The notes under the pieces were generated by a model. That model saw nothing but the letters and a program-made list of their open reading frames with translations. It did no database searches and was not told where the DNA came from. 64,000 bases of DNA from Streptomyces sp. SCSIO 75703 (GTDB taxonomy: Bacteria > Actinomycetota > Actinomycetes > Streptomycetales > Streptomycetaceae), in the NCBI RefSeq assembly GCF_036607905.1, contig NZ_CP144555.1, forward strand, positions 4,898,001 to 4,962,000, written 5' to 3'. Of the stretch, positions 40,250 to 47,453 are shown piece by piece. Numbering within the stretch: the first letter of the stretch is position 1; the number at the start of each line of letters is the position of its first letter. The translations under genes and the position numbers were made by a program.

Positions 40250-40851
40250 GGCTGTATGTGACAGCAGTGCGGAAGTGGTGGATCGCAGCCGGAGCGATCA
40301 TCCTGATGGCGGTGGTATGCCAGCTTTCGGGAACGAGCAGCATCGAGTTGCCCGCTCTCCATGGCAGCGGCGTCGCGCCCCTGGCCTACTTCACCCCACT
40401 GCTGGTGTCTTCCACGGTCCTGTACTGCCTCAACCGACGTGCCGATCACATCGAACGGACCGCCGCAGTCGATGTCGCCGTGATCGACGCGGTATTCGTG
40501 GCATCCGTTTTCGTCCTGTGTCTGGCAGCCGGTTTCGTCACAGGTTTCGACATCGCCCGCAACGTCATGCTGTTGACCTGCGTCGGTCTCCTGATCGCCC
40601 AGGTGGGCAACAGCGCATCAGGTATCGCCACGGGCATGATGCTGCTGATCGCCAGCATCGTGGCGGGACGTGGCCCGGCAGGAAGCCACGCCTGGTGGGC
40701 TGTGGTCCTGTATCCGTCGAGCAGTGTCCTCGCGTGGTCCCTGACCGCGGCACTGCTGGCGGCCACCGGCATCCGTTCCGTCAACACCCCCGGGAGGCGG
40801 TGGCTTTCGCGACGCCGTGCCACCGCCGCAGGCGGTCGACGCACCGCTTGA
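40246..40851 (+). CDS. Six-helix membrane protein of the ABC operon
   Basis: 201 residues, almost entirely hydrophobic: KWWIAAGAIILMAVVCQL, VAPLAYFTPLLVSSTVLYCL, VAVIDAVFVASVFVLCLAAGFVTGF, VMLLTCVGLLIAQVG, GMMLLIASIVAG and WWAVVLYPSSSVLAWSLTAALLA. It probably forms the second membrane half of the transporter with the preceding protein. A short Arg-rich C-terminus faces the cytosol. Its GTG overlaps the previous TGA, so subunits are made in step. No substrate can be named. Confidence 0.83.
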   Translation: MRLYVTAVRKWWIAAGAIILMAVVCQLSGTSSIELPALHGSGVAPLAYFTPLLVSSTVLYCLNRRADHIERTAAVDVAVIDAVFVASVFVLCLAAGFVTGFDIARNVMLLTCVGLLIAQVGNSASGIATGMMLLIASIVAGRGPAGSHAWWAVVLYPSSSVLAWSLTAALLAATGIRSVNTPGRRWLSRRRATAAGGRRTA

Positions 40852-41182
40852 CGGTGTCGCGCCGTGCGTAGGCCGCATGGCCGGCGGCCGGTGGCCTGCC
40901 GCCGGGACCCCGCAGTGCCCGGGGTGTGCCCCGGGCTCGGGCGCCCCGGCGCGGGAGCCGGCCGCGGCCCCCCGGAGCGCCGTCGCCGGCCGGGCCCACC
41001 TCCGCTCGCGGCGCGCCGCGCGCCGCCGCCCCGCCGTCCGTTCGCCGCTCCCGCCCACCCCGCTGCCCCGTGTCGCCTTCGCGGCTTCCGGGGCGTTTCG
41101 CGTCATGGAGGGCGGGGGCGGGGCTCTGGGGTTTCGAGGCTTCGGTTCGGGCGGGGCCGCGGGATGCCTACGGGAGGGCGGG
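40852..41182. other. 331-base intergenic region
   Basis: GC content jumps back to the chromosome level here, marking the right edge of the lower-GC segment. Nothing looks like a gene. A run of CGCCGCC and CCCGCCC words suggests only base bias; the promoter of the sigma-like gene should lie near 41085-41120, where TTTCGCGTCATGG and GGGGTTTCGAGG give the only A+T. Confidence 0.35.
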
Positions 41183-42061
41183 GTGGCCGTGAGCGACGTC
41201 GGGCGGTCGGCGGGGAGGGCCACCTGGGACTGGACCACCTTCCGGCGGGGGATCGCCGTGCGCCCGAGGGCCGTCGTCGCCGAACCGGAGACCGTGCGGC
41301 TGCCGCGGCTGGGCCCCGATCCGTTCCCGCACGCGCTGTCCACCGGGCCGCCCGTCCTTCCCGCGCCCCCGCCCGAACAGGCCGACCTCCTCCACCGCGC
41401 CCGGCTCGGCGAACCCGGCGCCGTCCACCGGCTGTGCGTGCGCGCCGCCCGGCCCGGACGCCGGATCGTGCGGCGCTATCTCGGGGCGTCGGAGCGCGAG
41501 GGGACGGAGACGCTGCTCTTCCACGCCTGCCGCCGTGCCGTCGAGGCGTTGCAGCGCACGGCGCCGGAGGACCGCACCTTCGACTTCGAGCGCGAGGTCC
41601 GGGTCGGCGTCCGGCGGGCCGCGGCCGGGCGCGCGCTGCGCCGCGTGGTCACCGGCGGCGGGCCCGGCGCCGAGGAGACGCTGCTCGCCTACGACGTGCT
41701 CACCTCCCTCCCCGCGCACCACGCCGACGTTCTGTGGGCGGTCTGCGTGGAGGGCGAACCCCCGGACCGGCACGGCCCCGGGCCGCTGCGGGCCGGACTC
41801 GACGCCCTCGTCGACGCCTACCTGTGGCGGGGGCTGCGCCGCACCGGGCCGGTGGAGGCGCGGGGGAGCCACCTGTCGTACCTGACGGCCGCCGCGCACG
41901 TACGGCTCGAACTCACGGCCCGCCGCAACGACGAGGTCCGGGCGCATCTCGGCGGGTGCGCGCTGTGCCGGCTGCTCGCCGCCGAGACCGCGGTCCCCGG
42001 CTCCAGCCTGCCGGCGCGGCTGAGGCGGGCGGGGACCGCGGCCGGTCGGGCCCGCGCGTGA
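41183..42061 (+). CDS. Sigma-70-like protein lacking the region 4 helix-turn-helix, with Cys pair
   Basis: 292 residues. Aligned by eye with the sigma factor at 45511: GAVHRLCVRAARPGRRIVRRYLG.. ACRRAVEALQ corresponds to region 2, and LAYDVLTSLPAHHADVLWAVCVEGEPPDRHGPGPLRAGLDALVDAYLWRGLRRT to region 4, but the recognition HTH (PLLGLRPNSVSALAYRA in the paralogue) is replaced by GPGPLRAGLDALVDAYL. The C-terminus has RRNDEVRAHLGGCALCRLL, like the anti-sigma zinc finger H..C..C. No membrane helix. It may be a decoy or a partner in anti-sigma control. The start is GTG 41183 with GGGAGG 5 bases before; GTG 41189 is the alternative. Confidence 0.8.
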   Translation: MAVSDVGRSAGRATWDWTTFRRGIAVRPRAVVAEPETVRLPRLGPDPFPHALSTGPPVLPAPPPEQADLLHRARLGEPGAVHRLCVRAARPGRRIVRRYLGASEREGTETLLFHACRRAVEALQRTAPEDRTFDFEREVRVGVRRAAAGRALRRVVTGGGPGAEETLLAYDVLTSLPAHHADVLWAVCVEGEPPDRHGPGPLRAGLDALVDAYLWRGLRRTGPVEARGSHLSYLTAAAHVRLELTARRNDEVRAHLGGCALCRLLAAETAVPGSSLPARLRRAGTAAGRARA

Positions 42062-42121
42062 CGCCCGGCCGGGCCGCCGGCGCCGCCCCCGGCGGTGCCC
42101 GCGCCTTCCGCGTCGGGTGAG

Positions 42122-42158
42122 GCCGCGCCGCCGGGCACGTGACGCCCGGCGGCGCGGC
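42122..42158. terminator. 15-bp stem terminator between convergent genes
   Basis: GCCGCGCCGCCGGGC (42122-42136) matches 42144-42158 exactly in inverse orientation, loop of 7. It lies between the sigma-like gene and the LuxR gene and can end both transcripts. Confidence 0.85.
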
Positions 42159-42200
42159 GTCGGGCACCGGGCCCGCGTGCGCCCCGGCGGGAGTGGTACG

Positions 42201-42758
42201 TCACCGGTGGGCCCCGTTTCCGTTGCCCGTCTTCCGGGACGGTTCCGGCGGCGGCAGGGCCCTGGTGGGGCGGGGAGGGACCGGGCGGGGGCCGCCGGCG
42301 GCGCCCGGGGGGCCGGCCGCCGGCGGGGGCTGCGCCGGCGCCCCCGGGTCCCGTACCAGGGCGATGGCGTGGCCCAGGGTGGCCGCCCGGACGCACACGG
42401 CGCAGCTCGGCGTGTGCGCCGGGTGGACCCAGCAGGGGCTCCACGCCTGCCGCAGGGCGCGCAGCACCCGCTCCCGGTCGTGGCTCCAGCCCCGGTCGAG
42501 GCTGCCGGGCAGATAGCCCCGCTCGATGGCCGCGATGACGGCCGGCGCCCGGCTCCGGACGCCGAACGCCGCGTAGATGGCGCGCAGATGGGTCTGCACC
42601 GTGGCCCGGCTGATACCCAGTTCCTGGGCGATCCGGTCCGCCGTGGCACCGGTCAGCATGAGCCACAACACCTCCTCCTGGCGCCGCGTCAGCTCCCGGG
42701 GTGCGGAGGACTGAGACGGCTGGGTCGGTTGAGGCGGCGGGGTCGGCTGGGTGGGCAA
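42201..42758 (-). CDS. Orphan LuxR-type HTH protein with Cys/His motif
   Basis: 185 residues. After a Pro/Gln-rich start (PTPPPQPTQPSQ) the LuxR helix-turn-helix is clear: LTRRQEEVLWLMLTGATADRIAQELGISRATVQTHLRAIYAAFGVRSRAPAVIAAIERGYL. There is no receiver domain. Next comes CWVHPAHTPSCAVCVRAATLGHA, with Cys, His and CxxC arranged like a small zinc or redox site, then a Pro-rich tail. TTG at 42758 is the likely start, with GAGGAGGAGG six bases upstream. Such proteins usually need another sensor; the neighbouring sigma and hydrolase genes suggest an envelope-linked circuit. Confidence 0.85.
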   Translation of the reverse strand: MPTQPTPPPQPTQPSQSSAPRELTRRQEEVLWLMLTGATADRIAQELGISRATVQTHLRAIYAAFGVRSRAPAVIAAIERGYLPGSLDRGWSHDRERVLRALRQAWSPCWVHPAHTPSCAVCVRAATLGHAIALVRDPGAPAQPPPAAGPPGAAGGPRPVPPRPTRALPPPEPSRKTGNGNGAHR

Positions 42759-42868
42759 GGGGGGCCTCCTCCTCGAGGCGGGCGGTGCCGCCGTACCTGC
42801 GTGACACTTGAGAGAGGCCCCGCCTGCGCCCCTATGACGCGGTCGGGGCCGGCTCGCCCGGTGTCCGG

Positions 42869-43831
42869 TCAGGGGCGGCCGAACAGGTTGGGCGGGTAGC
42901 CGTTCGACAGCGGCGAGACGCGGACGTTCTTGCCCGGCCGGGGGGCCTCCACGTAGCGTCCGCCGCCGAGGTAGACGGCGACGTGGTGGACGCCGGACTG
43001 ACGGCCGTTGGACGACCAGAAGAGCAGGTCGCCGCGGCGCAGGCTGCTGGACGAGATCTTGGTGGTGGCCCCGTACTGGTCCGAGGCGACCCGTGGCAGC
43101 GAGATCCCGGCGCGGGCGTACGCCTGCTGCACCAGGCCGGAGCAGTCGTAGCCGGTGGGCCCGTTGCCGCCCCAGATGTACGGCTTGCCCAACTGGGCGA
43201 GGGCGTACGTGAGGGCGGGCTCCAGGGAGGCCGTGTTCCCCTTCGGGGGCGCGGGCTTCGCGGGCGGCGCGGTGGCGCCGGTGCCTGCCCCGGTGCCCCC
43301 CGTGCCGCCTCCGGTGCGCTGGAGGTAGACGCTCTGGTGGCTGGTCCAGCGCCACTGGCCGTTGGTCTTGAACCAGTAGCGGGTACCGTCCCAGCCCGCG
43401 CGGCTCGGCGCGGGGAGCCACGCCTGCTCGGCGGCCGTGCTCCGCGTCGCCGTCCTGGCCGGTGCCGGTGCCGGTGCCGCCGCCTTGCCCGTGCCTCCGG
43501 TGCGCTGGAGGTAGACGCTCTGGTGGCTGGTCCAGCGCCACTGGCCGTGGGACTTGAACCAGTAGCGGGTACCGTCCCAGCCCTCCCGGCTGGGCGCCGG
43601 CAGCGCGCCGGCCGGCGTGGTGGTCCCGGCCTCGATGCCCACCACGCCCGTGGCGATGGCGAGCAGCGCGCCGGCCGTCCGCGCCCGGCACGCGCGGCCC
43701 TGGGCAGGCCGCGCGGCGAGCACGGTCCGCTTCCCCTCCTGCGACGGCCTGGTGCAGAACGCGCACGTCCCGCAGCCGTCGGTGACGTTCAGTTCGACGA
43801 ACTTCGGTGTTCCGGCCACTGGTTTCCCCAT
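42869..43831 (-). CDS. NlpC/P60 cell-wall hydrolase with two Trp-rich repeats and N-terminal Cys cluster
   Basis: 320 residues. The N-terminus has VTDGCGTCAFCTRPSQEGKR, a CxxCxxC cluster, before a hydrophobic segment (TAGALLAIATGVVGIEAG). Two repeats of about 36 residues (WDGTRYWFKSHGQWRWTSHQSVYLQRT and a near copy) follow, then a catalytic NlpC/P60 domain: GYDCSGLVQQAYARAG with the Cys, GVHHVAVYLGGG with the His and RYVEAP. It should cut D-Glu-to-diamino-acid bonds in wall peptides outside the membrane. ATG 43831 overlaps the SPFH gene by 43 bases; GTG 43819 is also possible. AAGGA touches the ATG. Confidence 0.88.
   Translation of the reverse strand: MGKPVAGTPKFVELNVTDGCGTCAFCTRPSQEGKRTVLAARPAQGRACRARTAGALLAIATGVVGIEAGTTTPAGALPAPSREGWDGTRYWFKSHGQWRWTSHQSVYLQRTGGTGKAAAPAPAPARTATRSTAAEQAWLPAPSRAGWDGTRYWFKTNGQWRWTSHQSVYLQRTGGGTGGTGAGTGATAPPAKPAPPKGNTASLEPALTYALAQLGKPYIWGGNGPTGYDCSGLVQQAYARAGISLPRVASDQYGATTKISSSSLRRGDLLFWSSNGRQSGVHHVAVYLGGGRYVEAPRPGKNVRVSPLSNGYPPNLFGRP
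43308..43581. repeat. Two near-identical 88-bp direct repeats inside the NlpC/P60 gene
   Basis: 43308-43395 and 43494-43581 match at all but a few bases, 186 bases (62 codons) apart. They encode the Trp-rich units. High DNA identity points to a recent duplication or ongoing gene conversion. Confidence 0.85.
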
Positions 43832-45150
43832 TCCTTCAGATTCGCGCTCGGGCTGAGCAGCGAAAGCACGAGCAGGCGCAGGAACTCGGCGTCCTGGCCC
43901 GAGGGCGCGTCCTCGCCGTCGCCCTCGTCGGCCCTGATCCGGTCCAGGGCCGCGCGGGCGATGTCGACGGCGTCGCCGATGACGGTGGTGCGCAGTTGGG
44001 CGTTGAGTTCGGCACTGCGGAGCCGGTGGATGGCGTCGGCGACCTCGGTGGCGTAGTCGAGGGAGAGCTGCTGGACGGAGTAGACCTCCAGGCCCGCCGG
44101 GGCCGTCTCGGCGGCCAGCCGCCCGGTGGCCTCCTCTCCGAACCACGTTCCGTCGCGCAGCGTCGGCCCGGGGGTGCCGAACCGGTCGCAGGGCAGCGTC
44201 GAGGCGACCTCGGCCATGCTCGCCGCCGCCTGTTCGCGCAGGAACTCCTCGTGGTCGTCGACCGCGAACACGGCCCGCGCGGTGTCCTTGACCCGCCAGA
44301 CGATCAGCAGGCCGACGAGGACCGGATGGCCGACGCGGTCCACGGCGGGCAGGGCCTCGCCCTGGAAGTGGCGCAGCCGTACGTCCACGCGGTGCCGTCG
44401 GGCGAAGGGGTTCACCCACAGCAGGCCGGTGCGGCGCACCGTGCCCCGGTAGCGGCCCCAGCGGGTCAGGACGACCGCGTGTCCCTCGCCGTTGCGCAGC
44501 AGGCCCGCCGCCGCGAGCAGCACCACGGCGGCGAGGCCGGTCAGCAGGGCCGGGGACGGTGCGGGCAGGTCCGTCCAACGCCCCACGGCCCGCGGCCTCG
44601 TGGCGAGGACGGCGAGGGCGCCGCCGCACAGCACGGCGCAGTACAGGGCGAGGGTGCCGGGCAGCACCGGCCGGGCCCGGAACTCCCGCACCTCCGAGAC
44701 GGCCCCGGCCCGCGGCACCCGCCGGCGCGGAACGGCGGGCGCCGCCCGCCGTTCCGGCTCGGGTGCCGGGGACGGCGGGGGTGCGGGCGGGCCCACGCCG
44801 GTGGCGGCGTCGTACCCGTCCGGCCCGTGGCCGCCCGGCCCGGACTCGCCGGGTCCGTGCGCGTCGGTGCCGTGGCCGCGGATGTCGTACTCGACGGTGT
44901 CGTACTCGCCCGTCTCGTACTCGACGGTGTCGTACTCGCCTGTCCCGTACGGGTGTTCCCGCTCCTCCGACGGTCCCGGGTCCGGCCTCGGGTCCGGGCC
45001 CGGGGTGTCCCCGGGTTCCGGTCGCCGGTCCGGGCCGGGGGCCGGGAGCGGTTCCTTGAACGACGGGTCCCCGACCTGTGCGAGAGGGAAGGGGAAATCG
45101 TCGGGGGGCAGCACCGAGTTCACGGGTGCCCGCGCGCGCTCACTCTTCAA
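43789..45150 (-). CDS. SPFH/band 7 domain membrane protein
   Basis: About 453 residues. A disordered N-terminal third contains the short repeats EYDTVEYETGEYDTVEYD and HGPGESGPGGHGPDGYD. Two hydrophobic helices follow (ALYCAVLCGGALAVLATRP, ALLTGLAAVVLLAAAGLL), then an SPFH domain: GHAVVLTRWGRYRGTVRRTGLLWVNPFARRHRVDVRLRHFQGE, VGLLIVWRVKDTARAVFAVDDHEEFLREQAAASMAEVASTLPCD, GLEVYSVQQLSLDYATEVADAIHRLRSAELNAQ. These proteins scaffold membrane microdomains. TTG 45150 has AAGGAAACC before it; GTG 45168 is the alternative. It overlaps the NlpC/P60 gene start, so the two are coupled. Confidence 0.87.
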   Translation of the reverse strand: MKSERARAPVNSVLPPDDFPFPLAQVGDPSFKEPLPAPGPDRRPEPGDTPGPDPRPDPGPSEEREHPYGTGEYDTVEYETGEYDTVEYDIRGHGTDAHGPGESGPGGHGPDGYDAATGVGPPAPPPSPAPEPERRAAPAVPRRRVPRAGAVSEVREFRARPVLPGTLALYCAVLCGGALAVLATRPRAVGRWTDLPAPSPALLTGLAAVVLLAAAGLLRNGEGHAVVLTRWGRYRGTVRRTGLLWVNPFARRHRVDVRLRHFQGEALPAVDRVGHPVLVGLLIVWRVKDTARAVFAVDDHEEFLREQAAASMAEVASTLPCDRFGTPGPTLRDGTWFGEEATGRLAAETAPAGLEVYSVQQLSLDYATEVADAIHRLRSAELNAQLRTTVIGDAVDIARAALDRIRADEGDGEDAPSGQDAEFLRLLVLSLLSPSANLKEWGNQWPEHRSSSN

Positions 45151-45198
45151 CCGCGGTTTCCTTTTCACCTGGTGACCCCGGCCGCGTTGACCGGGCAC

Positions 45199-45406
45199 CG
45201 TCCTGAGGCACCGGCCGCGGGGTCATGACGCGGCAGAGCGGCCCGGCCGGCGTGATCTATGCCACGGCCGGCACCTCGCCGGTGCGGGCGGGAAGGAAGA
45301 AGGTGCCGGTCAGAGAGGTGCCGGCACCTGCGCGGAAGCCATTTCCGCGGGTCTGCGGCCAACGCGCGTCATCTCATCATTTCGATGGATGTGCCTGCTT
45401 ACATCT
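45199..45406. other. Leader region with repeated GTGCCGGCAC words
   Basis: The stretch between the SPFH gene and the sigma-factor promoter contains several inverted copies of CCGGCACC/GGTGCCGG, including the 14-base palindrome AGGTGCCGGCACCT, and CATCTCATCATTTCGATGG, unusually A+T-rich for this DNA. It could hold the SPFH promoter and shared regulatory sites. No protein frame is supported. Confidence 0.35.
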
Positions 45407-45436
45407 GTTGACGTGTCAACTTTCCGATTATCTAAT
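45407..45436 (+). promoter_or_regulatory. Promoter of the sigma-factor gene with palindromic operator
   Basis: TTGACG (45408-45413), a 17-base spacer and TCTAAT (45431-45436) form a good housekeeping-type promoter 75 bases before the ATG. The -35 lies inside the palindrome GTTGACGTGTCAAC (45407-45420), so a dimeric repressor could block it. Confidence 0.6.
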
Positions 45437-45510
45437 GTGTTGCGCATCGATCACCGTCAGTAAGCGCCGTGTCCGGCCGGCCAGGGCCGTACCGCCGCGG
45501 TAGAGGATTC

Positions 45511-47331
45511 ATGAGCGACAGCACCGCGCTCCCGCCGCCGGAGCCCGAAGAGTCCGCGGAACCCGGCGACGCCCGGCTCATCGCCGCCGTCCGTGAAGGT
45601 GACAACGCGGCCTACGAGACGCTCTACGCACGGCACCGCAGAGCGGCCGTGCTCTGCGCCCGCCAGTTCGCCGCCCGCGAGGCGGACGTCGACGACCTGG
45701 TCGCCGAGGCGTTCGCCAACGTCCTGGGCGCGATACGCAAGGGCTCCGGCCCCACCGAGTTCTTCCGCGGCTACCTCGTCCGCACCGTCCGCCACTGCGC
45801 CTTCCGCGTCACCCGCCAGCAGCGGCGCACGGTCCTCACCGACACCTGGGACGGCCACGACGCCGCCGAACCCGTCCGGGACCCGGCGGCCGAGGCGTTC
45901 GACAACCAGGCCGTCGGCGAGGCGTTCCGCTCCCTGCCCGAACGCTGGCAGGCCGTGCTCTGGCACACCGAGGTCGAGGGCGAGGCCCCGGCGAACGTCG
46001 CGCCCCTGCTGGGCCTGCGGCCCAACAGCGTCTCGGCGCTGGCCTACCGGGCCCGCGAGGGCCTGCGCACCGCCTACATCCAGGCCCACATCACCACCGC
46101 CGCCGACCGGGCCTGCCGCAAGTACGCCGACAAGCTGGGCGCGTTCACCCGCGGCAAGCTCGGCAAGACGCAGAGCGCGCAGGTCAGCGACCACCTCGAC
46201 ACCTGCGGCGACTGCAAGGGCCTCTACCTCGAACTCGCCGACCTCTCCGCCACGATCCGGTCGGCCGTCGCCCCGCTCTTCCTCGGCTCCGCCGCCTCCG
46301 CCTACCTGCTGCGCACCGCGGGTTCCGCCGCCGTCCAGCAGGGCGCGGCGCAGGCGGGCCAGGCCGCGGTGCCGATGCCCAAGGCCCCGTGGAGGAACGG
46401 CAAGGTACTCGCCTCGGCAGGGGCGGCCGCCGCCGTGGTCGCGGCCGGTTCCCTCGCCCTGGCGCTCACCGCCGGCCAGGGCGGGGCCGGCCGGGCCGCG
46501 CCGCCCGCGTCGGCCGGGCCGGCGCCGCCGCCCGCCTCGGCGCCGTCCTTCCCGGCCGACCGCCCCGCGCCCCCCGGGGCGCCGGACGCCGGGCCCGAGG
46601 CCGCGCACGAGGGGCCGGTGCCCGACGTGGCGGAGAGGGGCGGCCCGGTGGACGCGCCGGAGCCCTCGCCGGAGCCGTCCGAGGAGGGCGCCGGCGCCCT
46701 TCCCGCGCCGTCCCCGGGCGAGGAGACCCCCGCCGTCGGGCCGCCGGCGGGCCCGGAGAGCCCCGCGCCGACGCCGAGCCGCCCGGAGCGTCCGGAGCCG
46801 ACGCCGTCGCCGACGCCCTCCCCGACGCCCTCGCCCAAGCCGTCGCCGTCGCCCTCGCCGTCGGAGGAGCCGGCCGAGAGCGCGGAGCCGACGCCGTCGC
46901 CCGACCCGACGCCCTCGCCGACGCCCGAGCCGTCACCGACCCCGGAGCCGTCGCCGGACCCGACGCCCTCGCCGTCGCCCGAGCCGTCGCCGACCCCGGA
47001 GCCGACGCCGACCCCCTCGGCCGAGCCGTCGCCCACACCGGAGCCGACGCCCTCGCCGACCTCCGTACCGTCGCCGTCCGTCGAGCCGACGCCCACCCCG
47101 TCGCCGACGCCCTCACCGACGAGCGGTGAGTGCCGCCCGCCGGGCCACGGCAACGGCCACGGCCGGCCCTGCCGGCCCTGCGAGCGGCCCGGCCACCCGG
47201 GCTGGTGCCCTCCGGGCCACGCGAACGTCCTCGGCAACGGCCAGGGTGACGGCCGGCGCGAGGGGTGGTCGCCGTACGACGTCCCCCTGTGGTCGACCCT
47301 GGGCGCCCTCGCCTGGCTGGTGAAACGATAA
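45511..47331 (+). CDS. ECF sigma factor fused to an anti-sigma zinc finger, membrane helix and Pro-rich extracytoplasmic tail
   Basis: 606 residues. Region 2 (about 25-95: NAAYETLYARHRRAAVLCARQF..DDLVAEAFANVL) and region 4 (about 125-185: AFRSLPERWQAVLWHTEVEGEAPANVAPLLGLRPNSVSALAYRAREGLR) form an ECF sigma. A zinc finger HLDTCGDC (about 230) as in anti-sigma ZAS domains follows, then hydrophobic segments at about 252-272 and 296-322, and a tail of about 110 residues of PSPTPEP repeats ending in a Cys-rich block (CRPPGH..CRPCERPGHPGWCPPGH) and a last hydrophobic piece. It is most like actinobacterial ECF groups with long C-terminal extensions. A signal on the tail may free sigma, perhaps by proteolysis. 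AGAGGA precedes the ATG. Confidence 0.92.
   Translation: MSDSTALPPPEPEESAEPGDARLIAAVREGDNAAYETLYARHRRAAVLCARQFAAREADVDDLVAEAFANVLGAIRKGSGPTEFFRGYLVRTVRHCAFRVTRQQRRTVLTDTWDGHDAAEPVRDPAAEAFDNQAVGEAFRSLPERWQAVLWHTEVEGEAPANVAPLLGLRPNSVSALAYRAREGLRTAYIQAHITTAADRACRKYADKLGAFTRGKLGKTQSAQVSDHLDTCGDCKGLYLELADLSATIRSAVAPLFLGSAASAYLLRTAGSAAVQQGAAQAGQAAVPMPKAPWRNGKVLASAGAAAAVVAAGSLALALTAGQGGAGRAAPPASAGPAPPPASAPSFPADRPAPPGAPDAGPEAAHEGPVPDVAERGGPVDAPEPSPEPSEEGAGALPAPSPGEETPAVGPPAGPESPAPTPSRPERPEPTPSPTPSPTPSPKPSPSPSPSEEPAESAEPTPSPDPTPSPTPEPSPTPEPSPDPTPSPSPEPSPTPEPTPTPSAEPSPTPEPTPSPTSVPSPSVEPTPTPSPTPSPTSGECRPPGHGNGHGRPCRPCERPGHPGWCPPGHANVLGNGQGDGRREGWSPYDVPLWSTLGALAWLVKR
46795..47124. repeat. Low-complexity Pro-Ser-Pro-Thr/Glu repeat within the sigma-factor gene
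   Basis: About 110 codons of imperfect CCGACGCCC/TCGCCG/GAGCCG words coding for PTPSPTPEPSP. Likely elongated wall-spanning stalk; the repeat may vary in length between strains. Confidence 0.85.
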
Positions 47332-47348
47332 ATCGGCTGCCGTACGGG

Positions 47349-47378
47349 GCCGGACCGCCGACGCGCGGCGGCACCGGC
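47349..47378. terminator. Terminator after sigma-factor gene
   Basis: GCCGGACCGCCG (47349-47360) pairs with CGGCGGCACCGGC (47366-47378) with one bulge, 18 bases after the stop. Confidence 0.7.
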
Positions 47379-47394
47379 GCCCTGTGATCACCCC

Positions 47395-47436
47395 GGGTCC
47401 GCCGGGCCGGTGTCCCCACCGGCCCCGGCGGACCCC
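47395..47436. terminator. Terminator of the minus-strand membrane gene
   Basis: GGGTCCGCCGGGCCGGTG (47395-47412) pairs with CACCGGCCCCGGCGGACCC (47417-47435) with one extra base and a TCCC loop. It lies 18 bases past the stop at 47454 and also backs up the sigma gene terminator. Confidence 0.8.
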
Positions 47437-47453
47437 GGCCCGTCACGCCCCCG

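Noticed and set aside
46795..47124. Pro-rich repeat of the sigma gene as a separate mobile or minisatellite element
   Set aside because: Units are imperfect and keep the reading frame as PTPSPEP, so it is better explained as a protein stalk.
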